Positions 49,524-58,002 of a stretch of DNA of 64,000 nt are shown piece by piece. The notes below the pieces were generated by a model. That model searched no databases. It worked only from the letters and a program-made list of their open reading frames with translations, and had not been told where the DNA came from. The stretch is taken from contig DATNBU010000011.1 of assembly GCA_035571835.1 (NCBI GenBank), positions 186,001 through 250,000 of the forward strand, written 5' to 3'. The position numbers and the translations under genes were made by a program. Source of the stretch: Candidatus Limnocylindrales bacterium. GTDB taxonomy: Bacteria > Desulfobacterota > Binatia > UBA1149 > CAITLU01. Each line of letters opens with the position of its first letter. Position 1 is the first letter of the stretch.

Positions 49524-50309
49524 TCAGTCGTCGAGCTGGCGGCCGCCGGCGACCAGCTCGCGAACGAACTCGTACGAAACCCGGTGCACGACGCTCGGTC
49601 CGAGCCGCCGCAGCGCGGCCTGATGCTCGGGAGTGCCGTAGCCCTTGTGGCGGGAGAAACCGTACCCGGGGTGATCGACGTCGAGGTCGTCCATCAGCGC
49701 GTCACGGTAGGTCTTCGCGATGATCGACGCCGCAGCGATCGAAAGACATCGCGAGTCGCCGCGGATGTACGAGCTCTGCTCGATGCCGATGTCGGGAATG
49801 CGGCGCGCATCGACCAGCACGTGGTCCGGACGCCGCGTCAGGCCTTCGACCGCGCGACGCATCGCCAGCAGCCCGGCGTGGTAGACGTTGAGCTCGTCGA
49901 TCTCGCGGACGTCGGCAATGCCGATCGACACGCAGACAGCGCGATCACGGATTTCGATGGCAAGCTTCGTCCGCGTCGCACTGTCGAGACGTTTCGAATC
50001 GTCGATGCCGCGGATCGCCGCCGCGTCGCCGAGAATGACGGCTGCGGCAACCAGCGGTCCGGCGAGCGGGCCGACTCCGGCTTCGTCGACGCCTGCGATC
50101 AGCGAGTGTCCGCCCTGCTGCAGCTCGCGCTCGATCGCCATCATTTCTTCGTGCCGCTCGCGATCGTCTTCCATGCGCTGGAACCGGCGGTCGGCGGCGG
50201 CAAGCAGAACGGCGACGGCCGCGCGCGGATCCGACCGCAGCGCCTCCAGGAGAGACTCGTCGCAGTACGGGCTGGCAAGGAGTCGGCGAACCTCGTCGAG
50301 CGGCATCAT
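49524..50309 (-). CDS. rnhB: Ribonuclease HII
   Basis: This 261-residue protein has catalytic GVDEAGVGPLAGP (Asp75, Glu76), IDDSKRLD, and the later Asp pair regions VLVDARRIPD and KTYRDALMDDLD. An N-terminal helical extension of about 60 residues (SDPRAAVAVLLAAADRRFQ) is like that of Firmicutes RnhB. It removes ribonucleotides misincorporated in DNA and RNA primers, acting as an endonuclease with Mn2+ or Mg2+. The ATG start (50309) is preceded by GGAGGG at a long distance; a GTG at 50342 or the upstream ATG at 50378 are alternatives. Confidence 0.92.
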   Translation of the reverse strand: MMPLDEVRRLLASPYCDESLLEALRSDPRAAVAVLLAAADRRFQRMEDDRERHEEMMAIERELQQGGHSLIAGVDEAGVGPLAGPLVAAAVILGDAAAIRGIDDSKRLDSATRTKLAIEIRDRAVCVSIGIADVREIDELNVYHAGLLAMRRAVEGLTRRPDHVLVDARRIPDIGIEQSSYIRGDSRCLSIAAASIIAKTYRDALMDDLDVDHPGYGFSRHKGYGTPEHQAALRRLGPSVVHRVSYEFVRELVAGGRQLDD

Positions 50310-50750
50310 GCCGCCGCGGCCGTTCCCTCCGGAATCGTTCACGGTCCCGAATGTTGCCGCTTGGCATGGCCTCAGCAAGAGGAACGGTGCGAAACTTTGC
50401 CGGCGGCCGGTTCACGTCGCTGTGGATGTCATTTGTTTTTGACTGTCGGCGCGGCGTGCGGTGATCGCTTCGCGCGACCCGCGGACGTCCGCCGCGCTGA
50501 GCGGCGAAGGACCAGCGAATGTTCGGCGACGATCCTGATCCTCGGTTACGGATCCCTGCGTAACATGGCCGGATCGCATCGCGACCGTCGCCGCGAGTGA
50601 CGATCCATTCTAAAAGCGGCTGCACTTACCCGTGAACCCAAAGCAGCAAGCTCGCCAGGCTCGAATGGCACTGGCGGCCGTCGTCGCGGAGATCACAGAA
50701 GGCGCCGCGATCATTACCGGCCGTGTCGCATTGCCGATTCTGGAACCGGC
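50310..50750. other. Intergenic stretch between divergent rnhB and a thioesterase-like gene
   Basis: About 440 bp hold no convincing gene in either direction. It contains an AT-richer patch at about 50425-50445 and a short hairpin GTTACG/CGTAAC around 50546-50564. Promoters for both flanking genes should lie here, but I cannot assign hexamers with confidence. Confidence 0.5.
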
Positions 50751-51683
50751 GTGATCGAAGCGGCGAAGCGGCTGGCGGCGGCGATCGAAGCCGCTCCGTA
50801 TGCTGCGCGGCTCGGATTTCGCGCGGGCGGGATTTCGGATGCCGCAGCGAACGGCTCGGTGCCGTATGCGGGCGTGCTCGCCAACGCGCAGGGCTTCATC
50901 CACGGCGGCGTCGCTGCGTCGCTGTCGATCTGGTCGGCGCTGGTCGCCGCCGTCGCGAGCGATCGCGGGCCGGCCGGTGATCTCGACGGACCGCAGGCCA
51001 TTCCGGCGGCCTCGCCGGTTTCGCTGAGCATCAGCTATCTGGCTCCGGCGCGCGCGGAGCTGCTGCGGGCTTCGGCGGCGGTGGTTTCGCGCGGGCGCGA
51101 GATCGCGCACGTTCGCATCGACGTTGCCGGCAAGGACGCAAATGCCGTGGCGACCGCGCTCGTGGTCCTACGAACCACGCGCCCGCCGGCGGCCGCCACC
51201 GCGCCGTCGATGGGCGAGGAAACGCCGTTCCCCGAGGAAATTGCCGGCTTTGGCGACGCTGCCGAACGCTCGCGGCCGCTCATCTCTCCGTTCTCCCAGG
51301 CGATGGGCATGATCGTGCACAGCTACGATTCGAATTCCGCCGTGCTCGCGATGCGCCGTGACATCAACTCGGGACCGACTGGTGCGGTCGACTGGGGAGC
51401 TCTCGCAGCGATGGCCGATACCTGCGCCGCGCTCGCATGCCTTCCGTCGATCGACGAGCGCATGCTCGGCAGCGCAACGCTGTCGCTGTCGGCGATTTTC
51501 GGCGAACCGCTGCTCGCACCGGCAATCGCCGTGGGCAGACCTGTTGCCGAATCCGGCGAGCTCAAGTCCGCGCTCGTCGAAGTCGGTGCAGGCAACCTGG
51601 ACGCCGCCGAAAAAATCGCCGGCCGGCCGGCAATGACGGCGTGCGTGGCGTACCGCTTCGTCGCAGCCCGCGACCGCAGCTGA
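50751..51683 (+). CDS. Tandem hotdog (PaaI/acyl-CoA thioesterase-like) protein
   Basis: This 310-residue protein uses a GTG start and holds two hotdog domains. The first (1-145) shows GFIHGGVAASLSIWSALVAA, the conserved helix of PaaI/YigI thioesterases with an HGG turn, and VSLSISYLAPAR. The second (165-310) has SGPTGAVDWGALAAMADTCAA at the matching place, and LSLSAIF. Such double hotdogs resemble acyl-CoA thioesterases/dehydratases acting on fatty acyl-CoA. The catalytic Asp/Glu is not obvious in the first half. The next gene starts 113 bp downstream. Confidence 0.75.
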   Translation: MIEAAKRLAAAIEAAPYAARLGFRAGGISDAAANGSVPYAGVLANAQGFIHGGVAASLSIWSALVAAVASDRGPAGDLDGPQAIPAASPVSLSISYLAPARAELLRASAAVVSRGREIAHVRIDVAGKDANAVATALVVLRTTRPPAAATAPSMGEETPFPEEIAGFGDAAERSRPLISPFSQAMGMIVHSYDSNSAVLAMRRDINSGPTGAVDWGALAAMADTCAALACLPSIDERMLGSATLSLSAIFGEPLLAPAIAVGRPVAESGELKSALVEVGAGNLDAAEKIAGRPAMTACVAYRFVAARDRS

Positions 51684-51796
51684 CCACGCTGGCCGTTCCG
51701 CAGTCCGCGATCGGTTCGAAGCACATCCGGAGCGTCGCCGAATCCATGCACACGTTTGCATTGCAGCGGCCGGACGAACCGGCCCATGCTCCGGCG

Positions 51797-52588
51797 ATGG
51801 CCGACCTCGAGACGTTCAGCTTTTCGCGCGTGACGACGTTCGAGCAATGTCCGCGGCGCTATCGTTATCGCTACGTCGACGGCGTTCGCGAAGCGTTCCA
51901 GTCGATCGAGGCGTTCATGGGCCAGCAGGTGCACGCTGCCGTGGAATGGATGTTCCGCGAGCGCGACGCCGGCCGGACTCCTCGAGTCGAACAGGCAGTC
52001 CAGTTCTACAGCGCATGTTTCGACAGCGCGCGCGCGCAGATCCGCGGCGCGCTCAAGGTGATCAAGCAGGGCGGCAACATCGAGCAGTACCGCCGCTCCG
52101 GTGCGGAGATGGTGGCCGATTTCCACCGCACGCGCTTTGCCGCCGATGCGCTCGAAACCATCGGCCTCGAGCGTCATTTCCTGCTCGAGATGGCTTCGGG
52201 CGGCCAGTTCCAGGGATACATCGACCGCCTGGCGCGCGATCGCTCGGGCACCATCCACATCATCGACTACAAGACCGGCGGACGGCCGCCGATCCGCTTC
52301 GGCGGAAAAGACGGCGACCAGCTCGAGGCGTATGCGATCGCGATGTTCGCCGAAACCGCCGTCGACGAGCTCGTGCTGATGCTCGAGTACCTGCGCAACG
52401 GCAGCACGCAGACACGGCGCATCCGGCGCGACGAGACGCCCGAAGCCGAGCGGCGTCTGGCGGCGCGGATCCGGGTTGCGGCCGAGGCGAGCGTGTTCCC
52501 GCCGTCGCCGGGCACGCTGTGCGACTGGTGCGGATTCAACGATCTCTGCGAAGCCTACGGACAGCGCGCGAGAGTGCGCGTCGCATGA
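51797..52588 (+). CDS. PD-(D/E)XK nuclease with Fe-S cysteines (Cas4/RecB-like)
   Basis: This is 263 residues from MADLETFSF (an ATG at 51746 is an alternative). Nuclease motifs are His46 (GQQVHAAVEW), Asp143 (GYIDRL), Asp157-x-Lys159 (IIDYKTG) and QLEAYA (175-180). Cys18 with Cys242, Cys245 and Cys251 (CDWCGFNDLC) should hold a 4Fe-4S cluster, as in Cas4 and AddB/CsaD families. It is a DNA exonuclease probably acting in repair; no CRISPR array or cas gene is nearby, so it is not a Cas4 by context. The SxSRVTTFEQCPRRYRY N-terminus is typical of this family. Confidence 0.85.
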   Translation: MADLETFSFSRVTTFEQCPRRYRYRYVDGVREAFQSIEAFMGQQVHAAVEWMFRERDAGRTPRVEQAVQFYSACFDSARAQIRGALKVIKQGGNIEQYRRSGAEMVADFHRTRFAADALETIGLERHFLLEMASGGQFQGYIDRLARDRSGTIHIIDYKTGGRPPIRFGGKDGDQLEAYAIAMFAETAVDELVLMLEYLRNGSTQTRRIRRDETPEAERRLAARIRVAAEASVFPPSPGTLCDWCGFNDLCEAYGQRARVRVA

Positions 52589-52630
52589 AGTATCGGCCGT
52601 AAGCTCTCGGGTAACGGGCGACTTCGCCGG

Positions 52631-53092
52631 TCAGTGAAGCTTCGGCGAATCGTCCTCATCGTCATCGAGGTAGATTTCATCGCCGTCATCTTCGTCGACG
52701 CCTGCGAGGCGGATCAGGACCGCGGCAGGATCCCAGTACGACATCACGGTCTGGATGAGGCCGTCCGCGTCGATCTCGAACACCGTGATGCCGGAGAATT
52801 CCGTCGTATGTCCGTCGGCCGAGCTCGCTTTCGCCGACCATCGCGCCGCCGCACCGGAACCCGAATAGAAAACCTCATCGCTTGCGAGCGTGAGCGTCGC
52901 GAAAGGGCCGGTGAAAATCTGCCAGACCTGTTCGAGACCTTCGCGACCTTCGGCCGGCGTGGTGCCGACGGGTTCGTGAAGAACTGCGCTCTTGTCGAAC
53001 AGCGCCATCCACTCGCTCTTGTTGCGCGTGCTCAGTGCGCGGAAGTATTGCTCGACCGCGGCTTCGACGCGCGGATCGTTCATCGCCTGCAT
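52631..53092 (-). CDS. SnoaL-like/NTF2-fold protein
   Basis: This is a 153-residue NTF2-like domain (VEAAVEQYFRALSTRNKSEWMALFDKSAVLHEPVG, then GREGLEQVWQIFTGPF and FSGITVFEIDADGLIQTVMSYWDPA). The WxxLF-D-x-x-x-V-x-x-P pattern resembles SnoaL, limonene-epoxide hydrolase or ketosteroid isomerase-like proteins. The C-terminal 20 residues are strongly acidic (DEDDGDEIYLDDDEDD). Start at 53092 (AAGGA at 4 nt); Met at 53083 is an alternative. It is convergent with the nuclease gene. Function unknown. Confidence 0.75.
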   Translation of the reverse strand: MQAMNDPRVEAAVEQYFRALSTRNKSEWMALFDKSAVLHEPVGTTPAEGREGLEQVWQIFTGPFATLTLASDEVFYSGSGAAARWSAKASSADGHTTEFSGITVFEIDADGLIQTVMSYWDPAAVLIRLAGVDEDDGDEIYLDDDEDDSPKLH

Positions 53093-53749
53093 CGTCCTTA
53101 GTCGCCCGCCACCGGCACAAAGGCAACGCCGCGTCGCGGCCGGGCCGGGGCGTGCCGCATCCGGCCCTCGACCGGCCGCGAATCCGAAATGCGGCCGTAA
53201 ATGCTGGAATTTACTTGGTTTCCGCACGCCACCCCCAAGGTTGCCCGAGGCTTTCATGGAGTTCGCGGGCCCTCTTCGATTCCCCTTTGAACTCAAGACC
53301 TTGCAGGAAGCCATGCAAAGCCCGCCTGCGCCCGGGGCCGTTTCCGAGGCCTCCGCGCAGGAGCGAAGGCCCGAGAATTCCGGGCTTTCGCAGGAGTCTC
53401 CGAGAAACTTTGAAATGGCTGTTGGCTGCGGGTTCCGTCGACGGCAATCTTGCCTTCGCGCCTCTTGCCTCCTTCGGCGCAACCGGGCGCCTTAACGGGT
53501 GGGGCCCGGCAGGGCCCCACCCGGAAGGCGTCTTGGCAACGGCCAAGACGCCGGAACTGAAAAGCTTTTTCGCACCTGGCTCCCGCCCTGCCGAGCCAGG
53601 TGAAAACTTCCTCCTCTCTGTTCGTACCTGCTCTCACCTCTGGCCACGGGTCCTTCCGGCTTTGCCGGCACCATGACTCTCGAGATGGCATCCGGCCTCG
53701 CCTGGCCACGCCTGTTGAGCCTCCGTCCGGCATTGAGTAGGTCCGGCCA
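53093..53749. other. Hairpin-rich GC-rich non-coding stretch (candidate structured RNA)
   Basis: This 657-bp gap lacks a credible gene; open frames exist on both strands but give only low-complexity translations. It contains several strong stems. GGGTGGGGCCC with its exact complement is at about 53499-53522. GGCGTCTTGGC pairs with GCCAAGACGCC at about 53527-53551. CACCTGGCTC pairs with GAGCCAGGTG at about 53575-53604. GCGAAGGCCCG pairs with CGGGCTTTCGC at about 53362-53390. No conserved motif of RNase P, tmRNA, SRP or 6S RNA is recognised. Confidence 0.5.
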
Positions 53750-55108
53750 ATGACCGATTTCGCCTATGACCTCCTCGTCCTCGGTGCCGGCAGCGGTGGC
53801 CTGGCCACATCCAAGCGCGCCGCCTCGTACGGTGCGCGCGTCGCCATCATCGAGAACGACCGCGTCGGCGGCACCTGCGTGATCCGCGGCTGCGTGCCGA
53901 AAAAGTTCATGGTTTACGCGGCGGAATTTGCCCACGCGTTCGAAGACGCGCGCGGCTACGGCTGGAGCTCCGAGGGCGTCAGCGTCGACTGGGCCGAGCT
54001 GGTCGCACGTCGCGACGCGAACGTCGCGAGCCTCGAAGCGACCCACGAGCGGCTTCTGCGCGAAGCCGGCGTCGAGCTTCTGCGCGGCCGCGGCCGCATC
54101 ACCGGTCCGAACACGGTCGACCTCGACGGCCGCACGATCTCCGCGAAGACGATCCTGGTGGCGACCGGGTCGCGCCCGGTCGTACCCGAGATCGAAGGGA
54201 TCGAGCACGTGATCACGAGCGACGGATTCTTCGAGCTCAAGCAGCAGCCGCGCGAGGTCGCCGTCATCGGCGCGGGCTACATCGCGTGCGAGCTGGCCGG
54301 CGTGCTTCAGAACATGGGCACGCAGGTGCACTTGATCTACCGCGGGGACCTTCCGCTTCGCGGCTTCGACTGCGATCTTCGGCGCGAGCTCGACTCGGCG
54401 ATGCGCGCCTCCGGAATGCAGGTTCATGAGAAGACCGTCGTCCGCCGGATCCGGAAGGTCGAAACCGGATTCGCGCTCGAGCTGACCGGACCGGACGGCG
54501 AATGCCTGCTCGGTGTCGAGCGATGCATGCTTTACGCGACCGGCCGGCGCGCGAACACCGAAGGCCTCGGCCTCGAAGCGGTCGGCGTCGGGCTCGACGA
54601 GGAAGCCAACGTGGTTTGCGCGGAAGACGGTTCGACTGCCGTGCCGAGCATCGTTGCGATCGGCGACGTGACCGGCCGCAGCCCGCTGACTCCGGTCGCG
54701 ATCCATGCCGGCCGGCTCTGGGCGGACCGCGTCTACGGCGGCAAGACCGTCGCGATGAGCTACGAGAAGATTCCGAGCGCGGTTTTCACCGATCCGCCGA
54801 TCGGTACCGTCGGCATGGGCGAGGAAGAAGCGCGTCTCGTCTACGGCGACGAAGCCGTGACGATCTACCGCGCGCGCTTTCGGCCGATGCTGCACAACCT
54901 GTCCGGCCGCGCGTCGTTTACGACCGTCAAGCTCGTCGTGCGCAAGGACGACGATCGCGTTCTCGGATGTCACCTGATCGGCAAGGATGCGCCCGAAATC
55001 ATCCAGGGATTCGCGGTCGCCGTGAAGATGGGAGCAACCAAGCGCGACTTCGACGCCACCGTCGGAATCCACCCCACCACCGCCGAAGAGCTCGTCACGC
55101 TGCGATAA
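53750..55108 (+). CDS. gor: Glutathione-disulfide reductase-like enzyme
   Basis: This is a 452-residue FAD enzyme. It has GAGSGG (12-17), redox Cys43/Cys48 in GGTCVIRGCVPKK, NAD(P) motif GAGYIA and RGDLPLRGFD, the substrate/NADPH-selective segment FDCDLRREL, and catalytic His441 and Glu446 in HPTTAEE at the C-terminal dimer edge. GR activity reduces GSSG with NADPH; the Arg residues after the second motif that define NADPH specificity (R-G-D) look partly replaced, so trypanothione or NADH use is not excluded. It converges on apaG across the copy C palindrome cluster. Confidence 0.9.
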   Translation: MTDFAYDLLVLGAGSGGLATSKRAASYGARVAIIENDRVGGTCVIRGCVPKKFMVYAAEFAHAFEDARGYGWSSEGVSVDWAELVARRDANVASLEATHERLLREAGVELLRGRGRITGPNTVDLDGRTISAKTILVATGSRPVVPEIEGIEHVITSDGFFELKQQPREVAVIGAGYIACELAGVLQNMGTQVHLIYRGDLPLRGFDCDLRRELDSAMRASGMQVHEKTVVRRIRKVETGFALELTGPDGECLLGVERCMLYATGRRANTEGLGLEAVGVGLDEEANVVCAEDGSTAVPSIVAIGDVTGRSPLTPVAIHAGRLWADRVYGGKTVAMSYEKIPSAVFTDPPIGTVGMGEEEARLVYGDEAVTIYRARFRPMLHNLSGRASFTTVKLVVRKDDDRVLGCHLIGKDAPEIIQGFAVAVKMGATKRDFDATVGIHPTTAEELVTLR

Positions 55109-55110
55109 AA

Positions 55111-55211
55111 ATCGGGGACAGACACCGATTTCGGGAAATCGGGGACAGACACTGATTTCGGGAAATCAGTGTCTGTCCCCGATTACGGGAAACCAGTGTC
55201 TGTCCCCGATT
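55111..55211. repeat. GGGGACAGACACC palindromic cluster, copy C (two direct, two inverted units)
   Basis: Two direct units (from 55111 and 55138; CGGGGACAGACAC followed by CGATTT or TGATTT) are followed by two inverted units (ending 55185 and 55211). The inner pair forms a hairpin of more than 20 bp. The cluster sits exactly between the converging gor-like (stop 55108) and apaG (stop 55215) genes and would act as a bidirectional terminator. Confidence 0.9.
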
Positions 55212-55214
55212 ATT

Positions 55215-55598
55215 TCAGTGGAGGGTGCGCGGCATCTGGAGCGTGAACTTCGGGATCACGGCCTGGAAGCCGGTGCCGTCTTCGCGGCGCATCTCATAGG
55301 TGCCGTGCATGCTTCCGACCGGACCCTGCAGGATCGCGCCGCTCATGTATTCGTGGGTCTCGCCCGGCGCCATGATCGGCTGCTCGCCGACGACGCCTTC
55401 GCCTTCGACCTCGCGCACCGACCCGTCGCCTTCGGCGATGAACCAGTGCCGCCGGGTAAGCTGGACCGTCACGTTCGATTCGTTCGCGATCCGGATGCGG
55501 TACGCGAACACGTAGCGGTCGAGGACCGCGTCCGACTGCTCGGGAACGAAGTAGGATTCGACCTCGATCGATATCCCCTGCGTCGTCTCCTTGGTCAC
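55215..55598 (-). CDS. apaG: ApaG/FN3-type protein
   Basis: This is 127 residues from a GTG start (VTKETTQGISIEV), with AGGAAGGAAAC about 9 nt upstream; an ATG at 55664 would add 22 residues beyond the usual 125-130. The fold signature RRHWFIAEGDGSVREVEGEGVVGEQPIMAPGETHEYMSGAILQGPVGSMHGTYEM is exactly ApaG, a fibronectin-type beta sandwich. Historically tied to cobalt/magnesium resistance; the biochemical function is unsettled. It is divergent from the second molybdopterin oxidoreductase gene. Confidence 0.93.
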   Translation of the reverse strand: MTKETTQGISIEVESYFVPEQSDAVLDRYVFAYRIRIANESNVTVQLTRRHWFIAEGDGSVREVEGEGVVGEQPIMAPGETHEYMSGAILQGPVGSMHGTYEMRREDGTGFQAVIPKFTLQMPRTLH

Positions 55599-55779
55599 CC
55601 GGTCACCGTTTCCTTCCTCGGGCGGCGTGCCAGCTGCCGGCTCGCCCGTCGATCCTTTCCGCATTTGCTCGTCACGCGGCTCAATAAACCCAAAGGGCAC
55701 GGGGTCCGCAAGCCAGAAGAGGGGCAGAAGACTTGAGGTTCCCCTTTTCCGGCAGGGTCTTCCGTGGAAGGATCGGCGC

Positions 55780-57930
55780 ATGACCCGACATCATCGCACC
55801 TGCAATCTCTGCGAAGCCCACTGCGGACTGATCATCGAAACCGAAGGCCGCCAGATCCTGTCGATCCGCGGCGACGACGACGATCCGCTTTCGCTCGGCT
55901 ACATGTGTCCGAAGGGCAACGCGCTCAAGGATGCATACGAGGATCCCGACCGCATCCGGCGGCCGATGATCCGAGACGGCAGCTCGTGGCGCGAGACTTC
56001 GTGGGACGAGGCGATCACGACCGCCGCACGCGGCATCCACGGCGTGCAGAAGCGCCACGGCAACGATGCGTTCGCGAGCTACGTCGGCAATCCGAGCGCA
56101 CACAACCTCACGGCAATGCTCGCGCTGCCGCCGCTGCTGCGGCTCCTCGACACGAAGAACCGCTACAGCGCGTCGACCGTCGACCAGTACCCGCAGATGC
56201 TGGCCGCGCATCTCGTTTTCGGCGCGCAGCTTTCGATCCCGATTCCCGATCTCGAGCGCACCGGCTACCTGATGATTCTCGGCGCGAACCCTCTGGTCTC
56301 CAACGGCAGCCTGATGACGGCGCCGGGCATGAAGAAGCGGCTGCGCGCGATTCGCGAGCGCGGCGGCAAAGTGGTCGTGCTCGATCCGCGCCGCAGCGAG
56401 ACGGCCGAAGCGGCAACCGAGCACGTGTTCCTTCGCCCGGGAAGCGACGCTCTGTTCCTGCTCGCGATGATTTCGGTGGTGATCGAGGAAAATCTCGCCC
56501 GTCTCGGAGCTGCCGAAGGCCGCGTTGACGGGCTCGAGGACGTCGAGAAGGCCGCACGGATGTTTCCGCCCGAGCGCGTCGCCGAGGCCACCGGAATCGA
56601 TGCGGACACGCTTCGACGTCTCGCCCGCGAGTTCGCATCGGCTCCCGCGGCGGCATGCTACACGCGCATCGGCGTCTGCGTGCAGGAGTACGGAACGCTC
56701 GCGAGCTGGCTCGGAACGGTCCTCAACATCGTCACCGGCAACCTCGATCGTCCCGGCGGCATGATGTTCACCAATCCGGCCGCGACCTACTCCTCCAAAG
56801 GAACGTGGAAACGGTGGCGCTCGCGCGTACGCGGACTACCCGAATTCGGCGGCGAGTTGCCGGTCGCGTGCCTGTCCGAGGAGATGGACACGCCCGGCGA
56901 AGGACAGATTCGCGGGCTGCTCACGCTCGCGGGCAATCCTGCGCTGTCCAGTCCGAACGGCGCGCGGCTCGAGCGTTCGCTCGAACATCTCGAGTTCATG
57001 GTCAGCATCGATCCCGCGCTCAACGAGACGACGCGCTTTGCCAACGTGATCCTTCCGCCGCGACATGCGCTCGAGAACGACCACTTCAGCCTCGTCTTCC
57101 ACAAGCTCGCCGTGCGCGACACGGTCAAGTACTGCAGCCCGGTCTTCGATCGCGCCGAAGACAGCATGGACGAGCTCGAGATCTGCGGGCGCCTGTGTGC
57201 CGAGCTCACGCGGCTGCGCAGCGAAGACGCAGTCGCAGCCGGCGGCCAGCCGGTCGAGAACACGACCGATGCGCTGTACTCGACGACGCCCGAGCAGTTC
57301 ATCTCCTTGCTGCTCGCAAGCGGACCGTACGGGCTGACGATCGACGACGTGAAAGCGGTGCCGGCAGGAATCGATCTCGGCTCGCTGAAGGAAGGCGGCA
57401 TCGACCGCGCCGTCCGCCACAGCGACATGAGGCTTCATCTCGCGCATCCGGAAATTACCGAAGAGATCGCGCGCCTCGCCGGTGCGCTCGATGCCGGAAA
57501 AGTTGCGCCGGCCCCGCAGGCCACCAACGGTTTCCTGATGATCGGCCGCCGCCAGCTGCGTTCGAACAATTCGTGGATGCACAACTGTCCGACGCTGATC
57601 AAAGGGCCCGAGCGCTGCACGCTGCTGATGAGCCCGATCGATGCCGACCGGCTCGGCCTCAAGCACGGCCGCCTCGTCGCGGTCGAGAGCCGCGTTGGCC
57701 GAGTGTCGCTGCCGCTTGCCGTCACCGACGAGATGATGCCCGGCGTAGTCAGCATGCCGCACGGCTTCGGCCACACGCGTGAAGGAATCCGCGCGCGCAA
57801 CGCGGCCGCGCACGCCGGCGCTTCGATGAACGACCTGACCGACGAGAGCATCGTCGAAGGAATGGTCGGAAACGGCGTGCTGACCGGAGTTCCGGTGCGC
57901 GTCAGTGCGTGCGAGCCGGCGGTCGCATAG
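55780..57930 (+). CDS. Molybdopterin oxidoreductase (FdhF-like family)
   Basis: This 716-residue cytoplasmic DMSO-reductase-superfamily enzyme has Cys8, Cys11, Cys15 and Cys43 (TCNLCEAHC ... YMCPKG) for an N-terminal 4Fe-4S cluster. Molybdopterin contacts are LGANPLVSNGSLM, VVLDPRRSETAEAATEH and, C-terminal, SPIDADRLGLKHGRLV and SMPHGFGH. No Cys or SeCys occurs at the active-site position (around the YSASTVDQYPQ segment). It is clearly related to the enzyme at 36592-38967. GGAAGG lies 7-8 nt before the ATG. Substrate unknown; its 3' end is duplicated by a 27-bp repeat. Confidence 0.88.
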   Translation: MTRHHRTCNLCEAHCGLIIETEGRQILSIRGDDDDPLSLGYMCPKGNALKDAYEDPDRIRRPMIRDGSSWRETSWDEAITTAARGIHGVQKRHGNDAFASYVGNPSAHNLTAMLALPPLLRLLDTKNRYSASTVDQYPQMLAAHLVFGAQLSIPIPDLERTGYLMILGANPLVSNGSLMTAPGMKKRLRAIRERGGKVVVLDPRRSETAEAATEHVFLRPGSDALFLLAMISVVIEENLARLGAAEGRVDGLEDVEKAARMFPPERVAEATGIDADTLRRLAREFASAPAAACYTRIGVCVQEYGTLASWLGTVLNIVTGNLDRPGGMMFTNPAATYSSKGTWKRWRSRVRGLPEFGGELPVACLSEEMDTPGEGQIRGLLTLAGNPALSSPNGARLERSLEHLEFMVSIDPALNETTRFANVILPPRHALENDHFSLVFHKLAVRDTVKYCSPVFDRAEDSMDELEICGRLCAELTRLRSEDAVAAGGQPVENTTDALYSTTPEQFISLLLASGPYGLTIDDVKAVPAGIDLGSLKEGGIDRAVRHSDMRLHLAHPEITEEIARLAGALDAGKVAPAPQATNGFLMIGRRQLRSNNSWMHNCPTLIKGPERCTLLMSPIDADRLGLKHGRLVAVESRVGRVSLPLAVTDEMMPGVVSMPHGFGHTREGIRARNAAAHAGASMNDLTDESIVEGMVGNGVLTGVPVRVSACEPAVA

Positions 57931-57961
57931 CCGGCGTGCGAGCCGGCGGTCCCATAGCCAA
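57908..57961. repeat. 27-bp tandem duplication of the molybdopterin oxidoreductase gene's 3' end
   Basis: CGTGCGAGCCGGCGGTC begins at 57908 and again at 57935, with one mismatch (G57925/C57952) between the two 27-bp units. The first copy contains the last codons and the stop codon TAG (57928-57930), so the second is an untranslated copy of the gene end. The 12-bp array at 26593 behaves similarly. Confidence 0.8.
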
Positions 57962-58002
57962 GCTTTGTCGCCGTGCGGTAGTCGTGTAGCGTTGCCCGCC
58001 TG

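Noticed and set aside
51797..52588. Calling the PD-(D/E)XK protein Cas4
   Set aside because: No CRISPR array or other cas genes are in the window; the family includes solo repair nucleases.
53211..53546. 111-codon minus-strand frame in the hairpin-rich gap
   Set aside because: Low-complexity, hairpin-derived sequence with no ribosome binding site and no family; overlapping open frames exist in other phases.
53093..53749. RNase P RNA, tmRNA or SRP RNA in the hairpin-rich gap
   Set aside because: Conserved cores (the GAGGAAAGTC-type RNase P motif, the tmRNA tag region, the SRP tetraloop domain) were looked for on both strands and not found.
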